NCBI RefSeq assembly: GCF_003046425.1
Contig: NZ_QAJG01000009.1
Span: 1 to 64,000 of the forward strand
DNA from: Leptospira borgpetersenii serovar Javanica
GTDB lineage: Bacteria > Spirochaetota > Leptospiria > Leptospirales > Leptospiraceae
DNA length: 64,000 bases
Direction of reading: 5' to 3'
The position numbers and the translations under genes were made by a program. Each line of letters opens with the position of its first letter. Within the stretch, counting starts at the first letter, position 1. This document shows positions 29,491 to 64,000 of the stretch, piece by piece. Under the pieces are notes generated by a model. That model had not been told where the DNA came from, ran no database searches, and worked only from the letters and a program-made list of their open reading frames with translations.

Positions 29491-29527
29491 GAAAATGGAT
29501 TATAAATCCAGCATATTCTTATTGATT
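29491..29527 (-). promoter_or_regulatory. Candidate promoter of the cobalamin operon
   Basis: A perfect TATAAT on the minus strand (29499-29504) lies just before the riboswitch, placing transcription start near 29490. The -35 region about 17 bases upstream (AATCAA) is poor, so this is only a candidate. Confidence 0.4.
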
Positions 29528-29741
29528 GTTTTGAAAAGAATAATTTTTAATTAGAATACGAAATCTTTAGGATTCCTATCAAAATGAATAGAGTGTTGAA
29601 AAAAGTTCGGATTAACAAAATTACTTCAATCGACCGTAAAACAGAGGCAGATAGAGAAGTATTGGATTTTAGGATTACTTAGGGGCATCGGACTTGTTTT
29701 CAAACAGAATCAAAAGGTTTTGCTCGGACAAAACTTGTATT

Positions 29742-29934
29742 CTAAGAACTTGTCCTAAAACTGTCTTCTGTGGGAGCGGCATTGCCGCGACACTGTCCTT
29801 AGTCCTCTGAATGTAGGAGCTCCCACGGATCATGGCTTTTTGAACATTTACGGGCTTTCGAACAGATTTTATTGTTCGTTCGTGCACCTCTTGTTGGAGT
29901 TCTTACGATTCCAAGGTTTTGGACAAGTTCTAAG
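29742..29934. repeat. MITE-like dispersed repeat with inverted ends
   Basis: The element starts CTAAGAACTTGTCCTAAAAC (29742-29761) and ends GGTTTTGGACAAGTTCTAAG (29915-29934). These are imperfect inverted repeats about 19 bases long, and the whole is 193 bases. The interior holds the block TGTCTTCTGTGGGAGCGGCA..., then CTCTGAATGTAGGAGC. The same left end recurs at 42061 and 47873. It codes for nothing credible; a 70-codon frame inside is repeat-derived. It fills most of the gap between the riboswitch and the next gene. Confidence 0.7.
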
Positions 29935-30054
29935 TAAAACGTCAACTTTTTTGGGTAGAGTCGATCTAAGATAGGGAAGTTTCGGAATTAAAATTGCAGG
30001 ATTCTTAAAGTTAAAATCGTTTCAAAGAATCCTGCTTGACCTCAAAAGGAAGAA

Positions 30055-32663
<2,609 letters not shown>

Positions 32664-32786
32664 AGTGTCCTGAAATAATGATTTATCCTCTTATTGGAAG
32701 TGAGGCAAGAAAAGAATTTCTGCAACACATTTTTCGGTTTACCTAAAAATCGGAATGGTCTGTTTCAAAAAGGTTGGACTTTTAGA

Positions 32787-36784
<3,998 letters not shown>

Positions 36785-36870
36785 AAGGATAAGTTTGGAG
36801 CGTTTCGGATCAAAAAATTGATGAAATGTGTGCTGGGTTTCGAGTCGCATTTGAAAAAAACTCAAGCCAA

Positions 36871-37040
36871 ACGCTTCCTATGGGGCGCGTTTTAGGGTAA
36901 AAAAACTGAGCAGAACGCTTCCTATGGGTCGCGTTCTGGGTCTAAGATCGTATAGATCTCAATAGGATTTTTAACGTCGTCCGTAGATTGCACTTATTGT
37001 TAGTTCATAAAATTCAATCTGCTTCTTCCTATGGGGCGCA
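36871..37040. repeat. Three near-identical 20-base direct repeats before htpX
   Basis: ACGCTTCCTATGGGGCGCGT occurs at 36871, again with one change at 36915 (ACGCTTCCTATGGGTCGCGT), and in shorter form at 37021 (GCTTCTTCCTATGGGGCGCA), just ahead of the htpX ribosome site. Spacings of 44 and 106 bases. They are in the 274-base gap before htpX and could be part of a dispersed repeat or bind a regulator. Confidence 0.6.
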
Positions 37041-37056
37041 AGATAAGGAGAAACTA

Positions 37057-37946
<890 letters not shown>

Positions 37947-38032
37947 GAACTGTTTTCAAAAGGAAGACCATTCCGAGCAATCGGGATTTTTGGAACGAAT
38001 GCTAAAATTCGTTTAAAATGGAAACTTCAAAA

Positions 38033-38058
38033 TAAGCCCGGTTTTGCCGGGCTTTTCT
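38033..38058 (+). terminator. Rho-independent terminator after htpX
   Basis: A 7-base stem AGCCCGG / CCGGGCT with a 5-base loop is followed by TTTTCT. It lies about 90 bases beyond the htpX stop and 90 before apt, separating the two units. Confidence 0.85.
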
Positions 38059-38095
38059 CTATTCTGAACAAAAAAGAATTGTTTGAAATGTCTCT

Positions 38096-38133
<38 letters not shown>

Positions 38134-38145
38134 TGTAACACCTAG

Positions 38146-38679
<534 letters not shown>

Positions 38680-38709
38680 AAAATTCTAAAATTCTTTTTG
38701 GAGGATTCA

Positions 38710-40218
<1,509 letters not shown>

Positions 40219-40232
40219 TTAAGGAAATTATA

Positions 40233-41816
<1,584 letters not shown>

Positions 41817-42510
41817 AAATTCACTTGAGATTCGAAAGTGCTCGTTTGGTTTCATTAATTTTACGTTTCAATTGAAAATTCGAATTTCTTGTTTTTTAAG
41901 AACTTTTTTCATTTATAGGACACTTTTATAAAGGATTTCTTTCAGAATTTCAGAATCGTAAGAACTCCTACTCGGTTTAACGGTAAAAAAGTAATTAAAA
42001 AAATGTGCAAACTTCCAAAAGAGACGTAATCTATAGAACTATTGCATTTTGTTATTAATGACTTAGAACTTGTCCCAATACTGTCTTCTGTAGGAGCGGC
42101 TATTGTCGCGGTCGCGACACTGCCATCAGTTCTCTGAATGTAGGAACCTTCTTGTTTTGTGAAAAATTCACGATGATATTTCTACGAAGTTTTGCTCCAT
42201 TTTTCCCAATGGTATTGAAATGTCGTGTTTTTGATTCTCTGTTTTCTGCAATACTCTGTTTACGATAATCCGTCTTTGGAAATCCTTCAAACTTTTTGGG
42301 CCACCTATATTCATTTTTTCATCGAAGATAGTTTACCTGATTTTAAAAATTTACGGAAGGTGTGTTAGGCGATTATTTTAAAGTTTTGTTACGTTTTACA
42401 TACTTCTATAGATGATGGTATCTATTCAAAAATATAAAAGTCAAAAAAACTGATCGGATAAAGAGAACAGAAAACAATTGGACTATGAATTTAAAATGTA
42501 ACAAGGCTCT
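41817..42510. other. 694-base gap with a dispersed repeat copy
   Basis: No supported gene. A copy of the dispersed repeat begins at about 42061 (CTTAGAACTTGTCCCAATACTGTC) and shares the block TTCTGTAGGAGCGGC, then CTCTGAATGTAGGAAC, to about 42150. A matching inverted right end is not obvious, so this copy may be truncated. The rest is AT-rich and featureless. Confidence 0.55.
42061..42150. repeat. Partial copy of the MITE-like repeat
   Basis: About 90 bases match the left half of the element at 29742-29934: the ends (TTAGAACTTGTCC), the GTAGGAGCGGC block, the GCGACACTG block and TCTCTGAATGTAGGA are shared, with small insertions. Confidence 0.65.
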
Positions 42511-46517
<4,007 letters not shown>

Positions 46518-46518
46518 T

Positions 46519-47715
<1,197 letters not shown>

Positions 47716-47872
47716 AATATTCTAAAAATATTTTATATTTGGAGTAATGCGACGTTTGGATCCGATTTGCCGTTGTATCTTTAACGTTCTTTCTTATATC
47801 AAATTCACGTTAGCATTACAGAACTGCCCCAAAACCAAAACCCCAGAATATGGAGACTCCTACAAGAGTTTA

Positions 47873-48051
47873 GTAAGAACTTGTCTCAAAACTGTCTTTT
47901 GTAGGAGCTATTACAATTTTAAACGATAGGAGAAAACGGCGAATGCGACGGTTTCTGTGGGAACTCCCACATTTTTTAAAAACTTACTGGGGTCCTTTAA
48001 AGATATTTTTCTTCGGGTTTTGAAATGGATTCTTAGGTTTTGGGACAAATT
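47873..48051. repeat. MITE-like dispersed repeat
   Basis: Left end AGTAAGAACTTGTCTCAAAA at 47873 and right end TTAGGTTTTGGGACAAATTC at 48032 are inverted copies of each other with a few changes. The length is about 179 bases. The interior contains GTCTTTTGTAGGAGC, as in the other copies, and a hairpin TGTGGGAACTCCCACA. It lies between convergent genes. Confidence 0.65.
47956..47977 (+). terminator. Hairpin with T run, possible terminator for hemO-MFS
   Basis: TGTGGGA-act-CCCACA followed by TTTTTT. It lies inside the repeat element, so the repeat may supply the terminator for the converging transcript. Similar hairpins without the full T run occur at 51696 and 53763. Confidence 0.45.
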
Positions 48052-48118
48052 CGCAGTAGTTTCGAAAGTTCAATGAAATCTTCGGAAAAAGTGTCTTATG
48101 AATGTTTGAACAAGGAAT

Positions 48119-50212
<2,094 letters not shown>

Positions 50213-50216
50213 ACGA

Positions 50217-50909
<693 letters not shown>

Positions 50910-50922
50910 TTAAATCGGTATC

Positions 50923-51513
<591 letters not shown>

Positions 51514-51793
51514 AATGTACTCCTTTAGTAATTGAGCCATCTTGAAATTGTGAATATGAGAGTCAAACTCAAAATCGTGCTAAGGAGAAGGAATTTTCTG
51601 CTTTTGTGAGTTGCACTTCAACACTTACAAAACCCTGTGTTGGATGCTGCCTTTAAAGTCTTAAGTTCTAATTCTAACTTTGAATCCTTAAAGTGTGGGA
51701 GCTCCTACACCGAAAATGTGCATTTCTCTTGGGCTTTTTATTTTAAAAATTGGCTTCTTTTTCTTGGATCCTAATTCTCAATCGTACCAAGCT

Positions 51794-52528
<735 letters not shown>

Positions 52529-52539
52529 TATTCATTTTT

Positions 52540-53280
52540 TTAATATGTAAGTGGTCCAGCTTCTGAGCGATTGTCGTAAAGGAGGATATCTTCTTTTTCT
52601 ATGGGAACTCCTTCCACTGTAACTTGCCCCGTGGTTTCTACGATTCTCAAAGCGTGGACCGGATATTTTTGTCCGTTTTCTTTTTCCAATACGATGGTCG
52701 CGTTTTTTCTCACCCTGGAAAGCCTTAGTCCCCAGACTTCTAAAATTTTCTCTTCGCTTTCCAAAACGAGAGCACTAATTTTGTTTATATCCGAAGATGC
52801 CGCTTTTTTATAAACTCCGCTTGGGTTTCCAGGTATAAAGTCGGGCTCGATAGAAATCGAATTGGATTGGATTGATTCGATTTGAAAGGAAAGATGATCA
52901 CAATCATAGGCGCGGACTAAGGCCCATCGGTTTCCGGATTCTCTGTTTGTAAAAACTCGGCAGGATTCCGGAATCAATTGTACCCCCTCGTTTGTTGTTT
53001 TTACGATTCCTTCGACTCTGGTTTCTTCTCGATTTTTGCTGAGGGTTACGCTTAATTGAGCAAATATGAATTTACTCTGCTTTCGGGTCATGTCCAGAAA
53101 TAACTGTCTCACAAAATAACCTTCTTCCAGTTTTTGAATTTTGGAATAATATTCTCCGGATAACACGGGTTTGTGAGTAGGAAGGTTTTTCGTTTTTGAG
53201 TTGCCCAAAGAACAAAATCTGGTTGTGAAAATACAAATTATGAAAAATACGAAAAATCGTCCCTTTTTACGATTGAACAT
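52540..53280 (-). CDS. Hypothetical exported protein
   Basis: The start at 53280 gives [29 protein letters not shown], an export signal with a possible lipobox (TTRFC); a longer frame to 53364 is less likely. The product has 246 residues. The mature part is mostly beta strands with a conserved-looking [12 protein letters not shown] and a C-terminal [18 protein letters not shown] do not recognise the family. It converges with the leucine-rich repeat gene with 11 bases between stops. Confidence 0.6.
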   Translation of the reverse strand: MFNRKKGRFFVFFIICIFTTRFCSLGNSKTKNLPTHKPVLSGEYYSKIQKLEEGYFVRQLFLDMTRKQSKFIFAQLSVTLSKNREETRVEGIVKTTNEGVQLIPESCRVFTNRESGNRWALVRAYDCDHLSFQIESIQSNSISIEPDFIPGNPSGVYKKAASSDINKISALVLESEEKILEVWGLRLSRVRKNATIVLEKENGQKYPVHALRIVETTGQVTVEGVPIEKEDILLYDNRSEAGPLTY

Positions 53281-53364
53281 TGGTTTTATGAGCGTTGATG
53301 ATTCTTGAATGTACGGTATGCAAAATGATTTTTTACAGTTTAAGAGTTGGGAAAAAATCTTCAA

Positions 53365-53955
53365 TCAAGTATTCTTTCTTATTTCTAAAAAAGTGGAAAA
53401 GGCATGTGTGCGTACATCGAGTTTGATTTCGAATACGGATGAAACTATTCAAAAATACTTTATCTTTACTTAAAATTCTGATCATTTTAAGATATTTTTG
53501 AGATAGAGCTTCTATTGTTCGAAAAAAAATACAGCTCTGAAAAACGAATCAATTTGAAATTCTAAAGTTTTAGATAGGACGTTATATCAAAACTTGTCCC
53601 AAACCCCGAGTGTAGGAAGGGAACATTCCAACACTCGGGCTCATTCAAAAGCCTATAAACTGCCAAAGAAATAATCTGCGGGAATTTCTTAGTTTATGAA
53701 AGTTCACCATTATATTTCTATCTAACGTGAGTTCGGCGGTTGAAAATAAGAAAGAATTTTCTAAAAGTAGGAGTTCCTACAGTTTTAGAATTGTTCGTAA
53801 AATCGTGATTTGTGGTAGTTCCACATTTTAAGAATAGATTTATAAAGTTCAGGTTCCAACTTGTTTTTAGAAAAATGAATCATGGATTCTTACACCGAAC
53901 TCACGTTATCTAAGGTTTTGGAACAAGTATTTAATACGAGAAGTGAAGAGGAAAC
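53365..53955. other. Gap before the YbaB-type gene, with repeat fragments
   Basis: No supported gene. It contains AACTTGTCCCAAACCCCGAG (53590-53609), a 9-base stem CCCGAGTGT / ACACTCGGG (53605-53639), GTAGGAGTTCCTACAG (near 53767) and TAAGGTTTTGGAACAAGT (53911-53928). These look like the ends and hairpins of a larger, decayed copy of the dispersed repeat, about 340 bases long. Confidence 0.5.
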
Positions 53956-54261
<306 letters not shown>

Positions 54262-54381
54262 ATTAGATCTTCCCTTTTAGAAAATTTGAATTGAGTATTT
54301 CCTGCGAACCGAAGCGATTGATCGAAAATTCTCTCTCGATCAAATTCTGAAAATGTTAAAAATGGGCAACCAGAAAAGAAA

Positions 54382-55764
<1,383 letters not shown>

Positions 55765-55973
55765 ATACTAAATTTATTATCGGTAATCAAAATTGAAGGA
55801 ACAGTCGCAAATATAGGTCCGATTTAAAACGAAAATTTCCAAAAAAACATTCAGACAGAAAATCTTTTCTCCTACCAAAAGATCCGTTTAAAATTATTCG
55901 AAATTTTAAAAAGTTCAACGATGAGTAACGACGACTCAAAAAACGAATCCTCATTTTCTTTTCCAGCTTGAAA

Positions 55974-56005
<32 letters not shown>

Positions 56006-56041
56006 AATATTTTGTCGCATTACTTTCGTAACTTCGATTTC

Positions 56042-57679
<1,638 letters not shown>

Positions 57680-57761
57680 GTCGGGTTCCTTGTATGATCA
57701 ATATATTAATTTGACGAAACATCATATCGATTCTCGAAGAAGTATGGATGGGTCCGTTCAA

Positions 57762-58805
<1,044 letters not shown>

Positions 58806-58995
58806 CTATTTGCAGTGGATCCGTAAACGGTTTGCAGGAGAATCTTTTTTCTGTCGGGATGGAAGCGTCAGCAAACTGCCGGATATCGCTTTCGCAGAAG
58901 ATAATTTCGTGACAAGTTGTATTTGTAGAAGAAAGTGTTCGGTTGGAAGAATTTTATTGGTTGGCTTTTCGAGTGCGTTTGAAAAGCATTTCAGA

Positions 58996-61525
<2,530 letters not shown>

Positions 61526-61529
61526 GAAT

Positions 61530-62132
<603 letters not shown>

Positions 62133-62352
62133 AATATGGTTTCTCTAAAATTATGGCTTTTTCGGTGAAAATCCCGTTTCGAGGATTGATGTTCGAATAA
62201 GTATTCTGTTTTTAGAAGTCGCGACTCGACAATAAAAACGACCTTTTTAAAATTCGGTCGTTTAACAAACAAAAATTCGTTTCGAAAAGTTTTGGGGATT
62301 TTTCGTTTTATTTGTTTTGATAGATAATTGTAAAAGATGGATTGAATTACGG

Positions 62353-63756
<1,404 letters not shown>

Positions 63757-63784
63757 CGTCTTGAAAAACTGCTCTTCAGATCTT

Positions 63785-64000
<216 letters not shown>

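Larger units (their letters stand above)
47716..48118. other. 403-base gap with repeat element
   Basis: No supported gene. Most of it is taken by the repeat copy at 47873-48051, with a related fragment before it (AACTGCCCCAAAACC near 47822). Confidence 0.55.

Noticed and set aside
29675..29887. 70-codon minus-strand frame before the 710-residue gene
   Set aside because: It lies inside the dispersed repeat and its residues derive from the repeat; no ribosome site.
36871..37040. CRISPR array
   Set aside because: Only three units with unequal spacing (44 and 106 bases) and no cas genes.

Overview
The window looks like a piece of a pathogenic-clade Leptospira genome. Evidence: several protein families known mainly from Leptospira, such as the DUF1574-type protein; a complete anaerobic cobalamin cluster beside a heme-oxygenase/HmuY/TonB heme locus, an arrangement I recall from the small chromosome of L. 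interrogans; and dispersed short repeats of the type 'aacttgtcccaaaac...tgtaggagc'. By eye the base composition is moderately AT-rich, about 40% GC (not counted), which would fit the santarosai/weilii/borgpetersenii side of the genus. The species call is inference.

Region 1 (1-11,679) is a decayed contractile-tail prophage of about 10.8 kb inserted into a host gene. The two halves of that gene (1-499 and 11,342-11,679) are in the same frame and are separated by a directly repeated TGGGGC. Joined, they read through and restore a protein with a Cys motif and a Gly-His motif like a papain-fold peptidase. Inside the element, tail genes lie on the minus strand (fibre chaperone, collar fibre, Dit-like protein, tape measure, tail chaperone with a probable recoding site, two tube-like genes of which one is broken, and a sheath lacking its N-terminus). 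Head genes lie on the plus strand (scaffold-like, cement, truncated capsid). The two modules meet head to head at about 8.22 kb, so an inversion or deletion has destroyed the phage. Three unidentified cargo genes fill the right end.

Region 2 (11,989-29,500) is one long minus-strand operon for anaerobic cobalamin synthesis: cbiX, a DUF3209-like gene, an FNR-like flavoprotein, cbiD, cbiC, cbiET, cbiL, cbiG, cbiH with a long C-terminal extension, cbiF, cobO, cbiA, cbiZ, a small ORF, cobU, a cobD-cbiP fusion, cbiB and a cobC-like phosphatase. Many genes overlap by 4 bases. A cobalamin riboswitch lies in the leader (about 29,340-29,490) and should shut the whole operon when B12 is plentiful. No cbiJ/cobK reductase is present; the flavoprotein is the obvious candidate replacement. 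The uroporphyrinogen methylase, cobS and cobT are also not in the window.

Region 3 (30,070-45,329) is core-like: a large Leptospira protein of unknown role, a STAS/zinc-ribbon protein, a FlaA1/CapD-type sugar-nucleotide dehydratase, an SspB-like protein, an NCS2 permease, htpX, apt, a trypsin/PDZ protease followed by a paralogue that has lost its whole catalytic triad, a membrane glycosyltransferase-like protein and a DUF1574-type protein.

Region 4 (45,840-51,513) is a heme-use locus: hemO and an MFS transporter on the plus strand converge with a minus-strand operon of a lipoprotein, an HmuY-like lipoprotein and a TonB-dependent receptor carrying FRPPSF/NPNL motifs. Region 5 (51,794-64,000) holds two secreted proteins, a YbaB-type protein, an outer-membrane barrel candidate, a LonC-type protease, queA, and a plus-strand run of membrane and glycosyltransferase genes ending in an MBOAT acyltransferase cut by the window edge. 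Gaps longer than 300 bases are mostly filled by a dispersed inverted-repeat (MITE-like) family, one copy of which seems to have inserted in frame into the cobC-like gene.
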